A stretch of 64,000 nucleotides of DNA from contig NC_084943.1 in assembly GCF_958298935.1 (NCBI RefSeq), positions 13,199,001-13,263,000 of the forward strand, given 5' to 3'. The translations under genes were made by a program, and so were the position numbers. This stretch comes from Phragmites australis (taxonomy: Eukaryota; Streptophyta; Magnoliopsida; Poales; Poaceae). Of this stretch, positions 44,101-54,768 are shown one piece after another. Position 1 is the first letter of the stretch. Each line of letters starts with the position of its first letter. The notes under the pieces are model-generated. The model was not told the origin of the DNA, ran no database searches, and saw only the letters and a program-made list of their open reading frames with translations.

Positions 44101-45333
44101 TTGGCCTTCTTGACGAGGACGGGATTCACGAGCCACGTAGGATGACGCACTTCTCGAATGAAGCCCGCCTATAGGAGTTTATCAACCTCCTCCTGGATGG
44201 CCCGCTTCATATCTTCCGCAAATCTTCACTACTTCTACACCACAGGTTTGGCACCGGGTTAACAGCTAGTCAATGCTTGATCACCTCCCTAGGGACCCCA
44301 GGCATATTAGATGGTTGCCATGCAAACACATCTTGGTTTGCCTGGGGAAGGTTCCTATTTGGGGTCAAGATTGGCCCCGATCTTAACCATCTTAGATGGT
44401 TCAAACTAGTCGAGGGGCATTGCCTTGACGCACCCACCGGTCTTTTAATCATTGACGCCATTGTTGATCTTGCCTTCGGCGTCGTCGGACTCAGAGGTGC
44501 TAGCAAGACTTACGAGCCTGGAGTTTTTAGCCCTTTGACGCGCTTATAATTTGCATCCTTGGAGATGATAGCCATTCGACCGAAGTGTCCGACCATATCC
44601 AAGCTTTGCTTGAGCATTTTGTAAGCATAGTGAACCACCGCCATGAACTTGTCCAGCATTGGGGGGCCTAGAATCACATTCTACGCCATCTTGAAGTCCA
44701 TGACATCAAAATTTAGCTTTTCTATGCAGAAATTGTTGGGCGTGCCAAACATGACCGGCACCTCGATCCGGCCGAGAGGCATGGTCGATGAGTTGGGAGT
44801 TATGCCATTGAAAGGCTCGACTCCTGTTTTAAGCTCTGATATTTGAATTCCCATCTTGTCCAAGGTTTTGGAGAAAATGAGATTGAGTAAACCACCACCA
44901 TTGACTAGAGTTCTGGAAACTTTGACGTTGAGTATGGTCGGCTGAACCACAACCGGGTTTTGACCATGATGTGGTATTGCGACCGGATGATCAGTTTGAC
45001 CAAAGGTGACCGACTATTCCAACCACCTAAGATATCGAGTGGGCCTAGTAAGGGCCAAGTTAAGTTCTCGCTCGACCGCCTTGTACTGCCTTTTGGACTC
45101 GTATGTGGCAGATCCTTCGAAGATGTGTGCCAAGTTGTGGTCTGCCTTATGCAACTGGGGCTCACTACCCTCAACATTCGACTTAGCCTACTTATTGTCA
45201 CACTCAACATTTGTCTTGATCTTTTTGTCAAGCTTTTTCTTGAACACATAGCACTCGTCGAAGTCATGCTGGTTGCTCCGATGCATGGGACACCACTTCC
45301 CACCACCTCGACTGAGGCCTTTGTTGTCCCCGG
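41183..45333 (-). pseudogene. Tat2 gag end, protease, RT, RNase H domains and integrase
   Basis: On the minus strand: a gag zinc finger 'WCPMHRSNQHDFDEC' (about 45300-45250); protease (44950-44681) where the active-site D-G-G-S reads N-G-G-G; and RT (44250-43491) with YVDD at about 43785. RNase H follows with 'YYMSDVLHDAKLRYP'. The second RNase H-like domain (42900-42500) ends 'RSDNSVADELARLA'. Integrase (42436-41642) has an H-H-C-C finger whose last cysteine is phenylalanine ('KKCKSYQFF') and the E motif 'NGQVERANG'. The tail to 41183 has 'KLSPKWEGPYIV...HSWNIDQL'. Several frameshifts and stops. Longest intact piece 41891-42436 (181 codons). Confidence 0.8.
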
Positions 45334-46192
45334 TGATGAGCCCATGGCTCCTTTGGATATGATCAATACCACCAATAATCCTCAAATCATGCAAGGTCCA
45401 ATTACAAGAGCACGTGCACAACAATTAGACCACCAGGTGAACTCGTTCCTTGCTATTCATGTTTCCTTGGATGGATTACTATTAAATTCTTGTGATATTT
45501 TATTGCATAGGAACGTGGGAGAAGCACCACAACCTTACTTGGATGTCACTCCCTGAAGGCCAAGTCTACTCAGACTCAAGGCTGAGCTCTAGTCGTGGTC
45601 GTGGTTGTGGTCGAAGTCATGGTCGTGGTTGAAGTCGAGTTCCAGGATAGCACGTCAGTAAATTGGGTATAACTCTCTCATACAAAGTCTGTTTTAGGCA
45701 ATCTTGGACATTCTGGAAAGCTTACGATGTGCCCTTTCGAATGGATATGAGATCGACTAAATATTCCTTATAGTTTAGTTAGAGTCAAAGGAATAATGTG
45801 CTACATCACCGTTTGAACCCTCTCTCCACGGTTGCACAACCCTAGGTCCACCTCCTCATGCCCCCCTATATATACACAGTAGTCATTGCAGTTTAGGCTT
45901 GAGTTTAGCTTAGATTATTCTGTTTAATACAGTTTTGCTGTTTATCAGTTTGTTGAACCCCAAACTCGAGTGCTTCATTGGTAATTAGTAATATTTAGAT
46001 TGCATCTACCTGTTCTTGCTTGTGTTCTTGATTTGCTTGCAGGAAAAGTCTTCTTGGCGAGGCAACCACGTATTGGCACAGTTGATAACGACGGAGTAGT
46101 GGTGTAGTGGTTGCAAGGGTTCTTGATCCATTTTGATCGGAGCCTTTGGACCATCAACGTCGAAACTCCACTAATCGACTTATCATATTACC
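45334..46192 (+). mobile_element. 5' LTR of the plus-strand CRM-type element
   Basis: Starts TGATGAGCCCATGG, as do the LTRs at 52129, 57715 (minus), 38245 (minus) and, with one change, 60020. It holds a coding-like CR tail (45340-45556), a (GTGGTC)n-type run at 45595-45640 and a TATA box near 45866. It ends at ...TTATCATATTACC at 46192. About 22 terminal bases present in other copies are missing. Confidence 0.8.
45866..45875 (+). promoter_or_regulatory. TATA box of the CRM-type LTR
   Basis: CTATATATAC after a C-rich stretch. The same CCCCTATATATACACA context occurs in the LTR at 60020-60935. Confidence 0.6.
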
Positions 46193-46400
46193 ACCCCCTT
46201 GGGTCCCAACCACTCACTCTGACCACTCACTCAGGGTCCCGACCAGTCACTCCGACCACCCACCAGTCACTTTGACCAACCACTCGAGGTTCGACCAGTC
46301 ACTCCGACCAACCACTCGGGGTCCGACTAGTCACTCCAACCATCCACTCATTGTCCGACCAGTTACTCCGCCCACCTTCTCGGATCCGACCACTTAGTCA
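46193..46400. repeat. 32-33-bp minisatellite in the CRM plus-strand leader
   Basis: Five to six units of the type 'GGTCCCGACCAGTCACTCCG' followed by 'ACCAACCACTCG'. It is the reverse complement of the array at 56235-56515 in the opposite-strand CRM element, so it is a family feature of the leader. Confidence 0.75.
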
Positions 46401-46458
46401 GAGTCATCCACCTTCTTAGATCCGACCACCATAGCCAAAACAGAGGTAGCCAGAGTTT

Positions 46459-46732
46459 AGAGAGAGAGAGAGAGAGAGAGAAAGAAAGAGAGAGAAAGTC
46501 CCCTACTCTTCGAAAAAAGTTTGTGAACCACATACCTCACTGGTCTTAGAAAAGGCAGTAGAAGAGTTTTGAGTTTGTGTCACATTCACAAAAAGGAAAG
46601 AAAGAAAGAAAAGAAAAGAAAGCAAGAAGCAAAGAAAAAAAAAAGAGAAGAAGCAAAGAGTGCAAAAAAAGAAGAGAGAGAGAATTCAAAAAAAGAAGAG
46701 AGAGAGAATTCAAAAAAAGAAGAGAGAATCAG
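46459..46732 (+). repeat. GA microsatellite and purine-rich tandem repeats
   Basis: (GA)n at 46459-46498, then an almost pure purine stretch 46590-46732 with repeats of 'GAATTCAAAAAAAGAAGAGA' about 23 bp apart. The lysine/glutamate-rich frame here (46569-46811) is a by-product of the purine run. Confidence 0.75.
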
Positions 46733-47130
46733 TTTGCATTGCGAATTTTGTTCCATTGTGCTTGTGTCTGATATAATCTTCGGCTTGCTTGAGCTAGTTC
46801 TAGGAACGTGATCGGGCCAGCAACTATGATGAGTATTGTGGACTTTTATTCAGCTTTGCTAATTTGTTTTCATTAATTGCTATTTCTTGCTACTAAATAT
46901 TGCATATCCAAGCTACACCTTCTCTCGATCAAAACAGTATCTTCCCTTGCAACTATCTTACTCGCACCCGATAAGGTATCACGAACCAACCACCGGTTGT
47001 GCCAACTGCTGTGTATGGTAAGAACACTTGCAAGAGCGTGGTAAGACGCTTGAGAGTGTGTCACTCCACCTCCACCACCTAGTAGTCGATAGGGATAATA
47101 TCTTTTGTTATCTTCTGTCTACTACTAACC
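46733..47130 (+). other. CRM plus-strand leader, remainder
   Basis: About 0.4 kb of untranslated leader before the gag ATG at 47131. No recognisable element other than the preceding repeats. Confidence 0.4.
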
Positions 47131-48480
47131 ATGGCAGGTGAAACATCGGATGCGAAAGAGTGTGTTTTGTGAGAAGAACTCATAATGTTGTTGGATGATT
47201 ATCGGCAAAGTATTAGTGATGACATTGACAAGAAGCTTGCAAGAACCAATACCGCATTGTAACGACTCAATGAAAGTTTTGCAATACTCAATACACACTT
47301 TGATCGATTGGTTAATCTACCATCGAACAATGGTCGACTGGATCCTCATGTTGTAGCTCATGAACAAGAAGAGTCCGTCACAGATGATGAAATTTTGAGG
47401 CAAGAATGTGACGCCTTCGATACACGATAACAGAATCGATTGAACTTCAACTGTCAAGGTATGAGAGATAATGATTTTCAGCAACATAACTTACGTGTTA
47501 ATGATGATCCATTTGCTAAGGTTAACTTAAATATACCATCTTTTGTGGATGCTTATGATGCTAAAAAGTATTTATATTGGGAGATGACGGTTGAATAGAA
47601 GTTTAATGCTCATTTGGTTCCTGAAGTGCATAGAGTTAGGCAAGCCACTAGTGAATTTAAAAATTTTGCAATCATCTGGTGAAATAGAGTTTGCATCGAT
47701 GGATTAGCACCTACGACATGGAATGCTTTAAAGGTTGCTATGTGTAACAGATTTGTTTCACCCTCTTTTAAATGTGATTTGCGTAAAAAATTGCAGCGCT
47801 TATACCAAGGTAATAGATCCGTAGAAGAATATTATAAGGAGCTGCAAATTAGTATGTTGTGTTGTGATATTATTGAGGATGAAGAGGCTACAGTGGCATG
47901 CTTTTATGGAGGGTTAAGACGTGAAATTTAGGACATAATTGATTACAAAGAATACAATATTGTTCCTAGATTGTTCCAACTTGCATGTTTGGAAGAAAAA
48001 GAGTTGTAGGGACGGTAACAGTGGCTAAGGAACAATTTTGGAAGCTCGACTCCTTCAAAATTAATGCAGGGTCCAGACAAAATAGCCCCACATTTAGCTT
48101 GACGGTCTGCTGCCCCCTTCTCGAGTAGGGTGCATTCAGCAGTATCCCCAACACCATCACACGCTCCCAAGATAAGCAAATCCGTAAGTGTGCAGGGTTC
48201 AGCCAAGAGCTCTTCTTCAGTTGCCTCTACAAGCCAATCGATCGTGATTGTATGCCACTGATACAAGGGAATGGGCCACGTCATGAAGGATTGCCCAAGT
48301 CAGTGAGCATACATTACAACTGAGGACAGTGGATATGTAAGTGCTAGTGATGTTGAGGATGAATATGCTCTTGCAGCTAACCTTGTAGGTAAAGAGGACG
48401 AACTCAAGATGGATATCGACCATGAGGAAGAATTGAGTGCAGCTGCTACGGAGAATTATAGGACACTCATTGTGCAGTGA
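47131..48480 (+). pseudogene. CRM-type gag pseudogene
   Basis: Starts ATGGCAGGTGAAACATCG. It carries 'NLNIPSFVDAYDAKKYLYWE', 'VHRVRQATSEFKNFAIIW' and 'KLQRLYQGNRSVEEYYKEL', the retrotransposon-gag domain of CRM elements. A CCHC knuckle near 48258-48300 (C-H-stop-Y-K-G-M-G-H-V-M-K-D-C) has lost its second cysteine to a stop. At least eight stops (for example after residue 15 at 47176, and near 47260 and 47599), many explicable as CAG/CAA to TAG/TAA or TGG to TGA. The reading frame itself is preserved into protease, showing decay by substitution rather than indels. Confidence 0.75.
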
Positions 48481-51400
48481 GTGTTAAGTACTCAAATGGA
48501 GCAAGTGGAACAGTTACAATACCATAATCGATTTCAGATGTTCCTCATAGTAAATGACTTTTATGTTCGAGTCATTATTGATGGAGGAAGCTACAACAAT
48601 TTGGTAAGTCCAGATTTGATCAAGAAACTTTCCTTGCTGACAAGAACACATCCTCATCCATACCACATTCAGTGGTTCAACAATAGCAGTATGGTGAAGG
48701 TAATGCAAATAACTAGGGTGCATTTTTCTATTGGTTCATACCATGATTGTGCTGATTTCAGTATAGTTCCCATGCAAGCGTGCTCTCTTTTGCTAGGACG
48801 ACAACGGGAGTTTGATACTGATGCAACACATCATGGTAGAAGTAATAAGTACACTCTTATGCATAAAGGAAAGAAAATAACTTTTCTACCTTTAACCCCT
48901 GCTAAAATTGTGAAATGTGAACAAGAGATAGCTAAAAATAAGAGAAAAGAGCTTGAGAATGAATCTTAAAATCAGCATGTAGCGGAAAAAGTTTTTCCAC
49001 CCAAAACAGAGAAAGCAACAACAACTTCTAAGTCCGATGGAATTAAACTGGAAGGGTGTGTTATGCTTGCCACTAAATCTGACCTTGCTAAAATTTATGA
49101 TAATGAGCTACCATGCTATGCTTTGATATGCAAAGATGCTTTAGTTTCACTTGAGGATATATCTACCCCTTTGCCTCCTGTTGTTGCTAACCTTTTGCAG
49201 GAATCTGTGGATGTATTTCTAGCTGAGGTACCCCTGAGATTACCACCTATTCGAGGGATTGAGCATCAAATTGATTTGATTCCAGGAGCAACTTTGCCAA
49301 ACTGTGCTGCATATAGGATCAATCCGGAAGAAACTAAGAAAATTCAGCGACAAGTCCAAGACATTTTGGAACGTGGGTATGTATGAGAAAGTCTTAGCCC
49401 TTGTGCTGTTCCCATTCTTTTGGTTCCTAAGAAAGATGGTAGTTGGCGTATGTCTGTTGATTGTAGAGCCATCAATAATATTACTATCAGATGTCGTCAC
49501 CCTATCCGTAGGTTAGATTACATGCTTGATGAATTGAGTGGTTCTATAATTTTCACTAAAATTGACTTGTGAAGCGGATACCACTAGATTAGAATGAAAC
49601 CTGGAGATAAATGGAAGACTGCATTTAAAACTAAGTTTGGTTTGTATGAATGGTTAGTAATACCTTTCGGGTTAACTAATGCACCTAATACTTTCATGCG
49701 ATTGATGAACAAAGTTTTACGTGCTTTCATTGGAAGATTTCTGGTGGTTTATTTTGATAATATCTAGATTTATAGCAAGTCACAAGAATAACACTTTGAT
49801 CATTTATGTGTTGTTTTTAATGCTTTGAGAGATACACGTTTGTTCGGTAACCTCGAAAAGTGCACCTTTTGCACAGATCGAGTTTCTTTTCTTGGCTATG
49901 TTGTTACTCCACAGTGAATAGAGGTGGATGAAGCAAAAATTGAAGCAATAAAGAGCTAGCCGACCCCTGAGACTGTTACTCAAGTAAGAAGCTTTCATGA
50001 TCTTGCAGGTTTCTATCGATGATTTGTGCCGGATTTCAGCACCATTGCTGCTCCATTAAATAAATTGACAAAGAAAGGAGTGACTTTCAAATGGGGACCT
50101 GCACAAGAAAAAGCATTCAAGTTGTTGAAAGAGAAACTTAGCCATGCTCTATTGCTCCAACTCCCTGATTTTGGTAAGACCTTTGAACTAGAATGTGATG
50201 CTACTGGGATTGGGATTGGAGATGTGCTAACTTAAGGAGGTAAAACTATTTCTTATTTCAACAAGAAATTAAGTAGGCCAAGTCTGAATTATTTCACTTA
50301 TGATAAAGAATTGTATGCTTTAGTTCGTGTGCTTGAAACTTAGCGACAGTATCCTATTTCTTAGTTCAGCGAGAAATAGAAGCTAACCCATGCTCCATTG
50401 CTCCAACTCCTTTGATTTTGGATCCTATTTCTTAGTTTAGTGAGAAATAGAAGCTCACCCATGCTCCATTGCTCCAACTCCTTGATTTTGGTAAGACCTT
50501 TGAACTAGAATGTGATGTTAGTGGGACTGTAATTGGAGGTGTGCTAATTCAAGAAGGTAAACTTGTTGCTTATTTCAGCGAGAAATTAAGTGGACCAAGT
50601 CTAAATTATTCCACTTATGATAAAGAATTGTATGCTTTAGTTTGTGTTCTTGAAACTTGGTAACATTATCTGTGGCCCAAATAATTTGTTATATATTCTG
50701 ATCATGAATCGCTGAAACATATTAGAAGTCAAGCTAAACTGAATAAACGACATGCTAAATAGATAGAATTTATTGAGTTGTTTCCATATGTTATAAAACA
50801 TAAGAAAGAAAAGATAATGTGATTGCTGATGCGCTTTCTAGGCATTATACCATGTTATCTCAACTTGATCATAAGATTTTTGGTTTAGAGACCATTAAGG
50901 ACTTATATGCTGGTGATTTAGACATTAAAGAATGCTTGAACATTGTACAGAAGGGAAAGTATGGAATAAATATGTGTTGAACGACAGATTGCTCTATCGT
51001 GCTAACAAGCTATGCATTCCAGCTAGCTCCATTCGTCTTTTGTTGTTGCAGAAGGCACATGGAGGAGGATTGATGACACATTTTGGAGCAAAGAAGACTG
51101 AAGATGTGTTGGCCACTCATTTCTTTTGGCCAAAGATGAAACATGATGTCGAGTGCTACGTGTCACATTGCACCACTTGCAGTAAAGCTAAGTCTCTCTT
51201 AAATCCACATGGCCTTTACATGCCTCTTCCTGTTCCTAGTGTACCTTGGGAGGATATTTTCATGGATTTTGTTTTAGGAATGCCTAAGACAATGAGGGGG
51301 AGGGATAGCATATTTGTAGTTGTGGATCAATTCTCTAAAATGGTACATTTTATACCTTGTCACAAGAGCGATGATGCTACAAACATAGCCGATTTGTTTT

Positions 51401-52215
51401 GCAGGGAAATCGTTCAACTACATGGAGTGCCTAATACCATCGTCTCGGATCATGACACAAAGTTTTTGAGTCACTTTTGGAGATCACTTTGGAATAAATT
51501 GGGGGACAAAGTTGATGTTTTCTACTACATGTCATCCCCAAACTGATGGTCAAACAGAAGTCGTCAACCGCACATTATCGACCATGTTGCGGGTCGTTCT
51601 AAAGAAGAATTTTAGGATGTGGAAAGAGTGTTTACCACATATTGAATTTGCTTACAATAGGTCGGTACACTCCACCACCAAGGTAAGTCCGTTCCAAGTA
51701 GTGTATGGATTTAATCCCCGTGCTCCTATTGATTTACTACCTTTGCCTACTTTTGAAAGACTTAATTTAGATGCTAAGAAACGTGCTGAGTTTATTCTTA
51801 AGTTGCATGACACAACTAAAAAGAATATAGAGAGCATGACTGAAAAGTATAAGATTACTAGAAGTAAAGGTAGGAAGAAAATAAAATTTGAACTGGGGTG
51901 ATTTAGTTTGGTTGCATTTGAGGAGGATAGGTTTCCAGAACTAAGAAAATCAAAGTTGATGTCTGGAGCTGATGGACCATTTAAGATAATTGAGAAAAAA
52001 TGCATACAAATTGGACCTACCTATAGATTTTGGGGTTAGTCCCATGTTTAACATTTCATATTTGAAGCCATATTTGGGAGAAGAAGATGAGCTTCAGTCG
52101 AGGATGACTCCAACTCAACAAGGGGAGGATGATGAGCCCATGTCTCCTTCGGATACGATCAATACCATCAATAATCCTGAAATTATACAAGGTCCAATTA
52201 CAAGAGCACGTGCAT
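48481..52215 (+). pseudogene. CRM-type pol pseudogene (protease-RT-RNase H-integrase-CR tail)
   Basis: Protease 48481-48969 with the active-site 'IIDGGS' (near 48576) and 'MQACSLLLGRQREFD'. RT (49063-49990) has '[17 protein letters not shown]', but the catalytic Y-x-D-D reads YFDN near 49750, a lost aspartate. RNase H (50026-50700) is internally duplicated. Integrase 50932-51546 keeps the HHCC finger ('HCTTCSKAK'), D at 'FMDFVLG', D at 'VSDHDTKF' and, after a frameshift at about 51520, E in '[10 protein letters not shown]'. The tail has 'GVSPMFNISYLKPYLGEED' and 'GPITRARA' inside the 3' LTR. The 204-codon frame 50932-51546 is the best preserved piece. Confidence 0.8.
50117..50660 (+). repeat. 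Stuttered duplication within CRM RNase H
   Basis: A segment of about 225 bp around 'CTTTGAACTAGAATGTGATG' occurs at about 50117-50341 and again at 50432-50660. Between them is a tandem pair of about 72 bp starting 'TCCTATTTCTTAGTT' (50350 and 50422). The RNase H N-terminus is thereby present twice. Confidence 0.7.
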
Positions 52216-52566
52216 GACAATTAGACCACCAGGTGAACTCGTTCCTTGCTGTTCATGTTTCCTTGCATGGATTACTACTAAATTTTTGTGTAGTTTTATT
52301 GCATAGGAACGTGGGAGAAGCACCACAACCTTACTCGGACGTCACTCTTCAAAGGCTAAGTCTACTCGAACTCAAGGCTGAGCTCTAGTCATGGTCATGG
52401 TCGTGGTCGTGGTCGAAGTCGAGTTCCAGGACAGCACGTCAGTAAAACAGGCATAACTCTATCATACGAAGTCTGTTTTAGGCAACCTTGGACATTCTGG
52501 AAAGCTTAGGACAAGCCCTTCCCAATATATGCAGTTAACCAAATATTCCTTATAGTTTAGTCAAAG
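52129..52566 (+). mobile_element. 3' LTR of the plus-strand CRM-type element, truncated
   Basis: Starts TGATGAGCCCATGTC just after a purine tract AACAAGGGGAGGA (52116-52128). Follows the 5' LTR until 'AATATTCCTTATAGTTTAG' and then stops. About 420 bp of distal LTR are missing. Confidence 0.75.
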
Positions 52567-54139
52567 ACATTCACTGTCACCTTGGTGTAGCTGGTGGAGA
52601 TCGATCTCCGTTCCTGGTCGCTCGAATGTTCCTTGGAAATTGGCTATGAACTGAGCCTTGAGTTTCGCCCATGAACTAATTGAGTTGGGCGGCAAGTTTA
52701 GCAACCAGGACCTTACGGGTCCATCGAGGGCGATTAACAGGTAATTGGTCATTACTTGATTGTCACCACCAGCTGCTCGAATAATAGTGCTGTAGATCTG
52801 TAACCACTCGTTGGGATTGATTTTCCCGTCATATTTTTGGATCGGGCCTGCTTTGAACTTCTCAGGCCACTGAATTAACCAAAGTTCATGTACAAAAGCC
52901 TCACAACCTTCGTTGAACTCATCAGGGAGAGGTGGTGGGGGACTTTCACACCTGCCTCTTTGAGTAGGGGAGTCATGTCGACCATCCCGTCCCGTAGATC
53001 TGCGATCATAGTAGTGGCGATTATCTTCATGGCATTCTTCACGGTGGTTTCTAATCACCATCCATAGATCACGCAAATTGCGAGGGATACGATTCCTTAG
53101 GTCTTCCTGATTTCCGTGCCTATGGACGGGGCAGTTACAGTTTGGCCCACATTGTCGTGTTCAGGCTCGATGACCTGAGCTTCCTGTCTGAGATTCCCCT
53201 ACTCGAGAGAGTTCCCGCCCGAGACTCCTCAAGCCAGGACTGTACCAACTGGGGGACCTAAAATTGCTGGGATTATTTGATTCAGCAACTTGGATCTGTG
53301 CTGCATCGAGTAGGATCTTGACTTGATTGACCATAGGGATTAGCGGATTCGCCGGATCTAACTCTGGAAGGGATCAAAGGATCAGATGCGCTCCTCGTAT
53401 GTTAGCATTCAGAGTATTGAACACGTTGTTACCAAGGCCCGGTGGTGGTTGAGCCGATGAGGCTTCATGATGACTGTTAGGAGGGAGCTTCTCCCTCGAG
53501 CCGTGAGTCATCACAAGCAGAGGCGTACCCACTAGAAGTCGCTAGGGGAGGCCAGGAGGCATCTCTTCTCTCGTGGTCCACCGGTGAAGGGTCGTGTCAA
53601 GTGCATGCAAGGCTCCAGCTGTGGATGTTTTTGGTGGTAACTCGGCGCCGATACCGTTGGGGGCGAGAGCTATCGCCGGATCTTTGGGAATTTCCGTGCC
53701 ATGGTCGACTACAGCCTCTAGATCTATCACCATTGGTTCAGTCGATGGGTGGTCGTTGCTTCTAGCCATATACACAAATCGATCTGTTCGACTGCTTTGG
53801 CTAGTGTTAGAATCATCATTGCCACCCTCGTCACTGTAGGTGTCTATGTAGAGGAGAATATTAGGCTCCACAGGATCCCACTCGAGATGTCCCACCACCC
53901 GGTACGCATCCAATGGTCTAGATTCGAGGGTACCGGTATGGATCAGTCCACCTTGGCAGTCCCAACGGAAAACCATGGTTCCAAAGATGATCTCTGAGTT
54001 GACGAGAGGGGACCCAAAGCTGTCCGTCATCGACTCAAAGTGGTCGTAGAAGCCGTCATTAGAGAATCCGACATAAACGTGAGCCCGAGGCATGATTAAT
54101 TCTACAAAGCAGAATAAGGCACCTACATGGCGTGCCAAC
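52567..54139 (-). pseudogene. Tat2 gag (N-terminal and core part)
   Basis: On the minus strand the frame starts right behind the primer site near 54138, with 'RAHVYVGFSNDGFYDHFES' and an acidic N-terminal region of about 200 residues. After breaks between 53541 and 53077 the gag core appears: 'QWPEKFKAGPIQKYDGKIN', 'ALDGPVRSWLLNLPPNSIS' and 'LKAQFIANFQGTFERPGTE'. This is the Tat-type retrotransposon-gag domain, assembling the particle. It ends abruptly at about 52567 beside the nested CRM-type LTR. The zinc finger part continues beyond it at 45333. Confidence 0.78.
54121..54139 (-). other. Primer binding site region of Tat2
   Basis: On the minus strand, directly after the 5' LTR, GTTGGCACGCCATGTAGG. 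Tat elements commonly have GTTGGCGCGCCAGGTAGG-like sequence here. The exact primer tRNA was not determined. Confidence 0.55.
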
Positions 54140-54763
54140 TATCGAAGATTAATTCTTGACAATGTGTCCGTAAATAGACTGGGTACCTTCGAGTGCAGGG
54201 ATTAATCACGAGATGGGACAATCAATGTATACAGGTTCGAGACTCCGTTTGGAGTAATACCCTACATCCTATGGGGGTGTTGCTGCCGTATATTGATGAT
54301 CTCGAGTACAGGCAATGGGGCTTAATCTGTTACAGAGAGTATATCATATCTAGTATAACCTAAAGCTAGGGACACCAAGTACCTTCTCTGCTAGGGTCTT
54401 GATGCTTGCCTTGGGTTCTCTCTTCCTGTGTTTTCCTTGTGTGTTATTCTGGTGTCTCTTGTTCTTCTTCCCCCATCCTTTTCACCTTGTATAGGGGTGG
54501 GAGTATCGACTCCTATCCAGTCGTGGTCGATAGGGAGTTGTCTTCCTTGATGTCCAAGTAGATAGATTTGTTTTGATTACTAATCGTATTGAGTTAGGTA
54601 ACTAATCAAAACCTTCCTGATTTGTACTTCCATGATTCCAGGTGTATCAGGTACCGCTGATTTGGTCCGTGATATCTAAAACTTCTTAATACATGTGGTA
54701 CGTATCCTGTTCCTATATGATATATTCCTTATGCGCATATACCCCATAGTTAGATATTCGACA
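54140..54763 (-). mobile_element. Tat2 5' LTR (624 bp)
   Basis: Plus-strand ends TATCGAAGATTAATTC (from TGTC, one change) and ...TAGATATTCGACA. Partner of 38573-38872. Flanked on the right by TSD TCTCA. Confidence 0.82.
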
Positions 54764-54768
54764 TCTCA

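Larger units (their letters stand above)
45334..52566 (+). mobile_element. Plus-strand CRM-type element nested in Tat2 gag
   Basis: 5' LTR 45334-46192, minisatellite leader, gag-pol in one frame from 47131, polypurine tract, 3' LTR 52129-52566. Single-frame gag-pol and pol reading into the 3' LTR fit the CRM group. The end of the 5' LTR and the primer site are deleted. The 3' LTR stops at about 52566, directly followed by Tat2 gag, and a piece of Tat2 gag between the zinc finger and the gag core is also missing. A deletion therefore took both. Confidence 0.8.
38573..54763 (-). mobile_element. Tat-type element Tat2, complete length, TSD TCTCA
   Basis: Both LTRs are present: 5' LTR at 54140-54763 and 3' LTR at 38573-38872 (minus orientation). 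Perfect target duplications TCTCA lie at 38568-38572 and 54764-54768. Removing it restores the CRM integrase frame at the LHE-TTKKN junction. Order on the minus strand is LTR, primer site, gag (interrupted by a CRM-type element), protease, RT, RNase H, second RNase H, integrase, antisense cargo, polypurine tract, LTR. Net length without the nested element is about 9 kb. Confidence 0.85.

Noticed and set aside
46569..46811. Lys/Glu-rich 80-codon frame
   Set aside because: Direct consequence of a purine microsatellite in the CRM leader.
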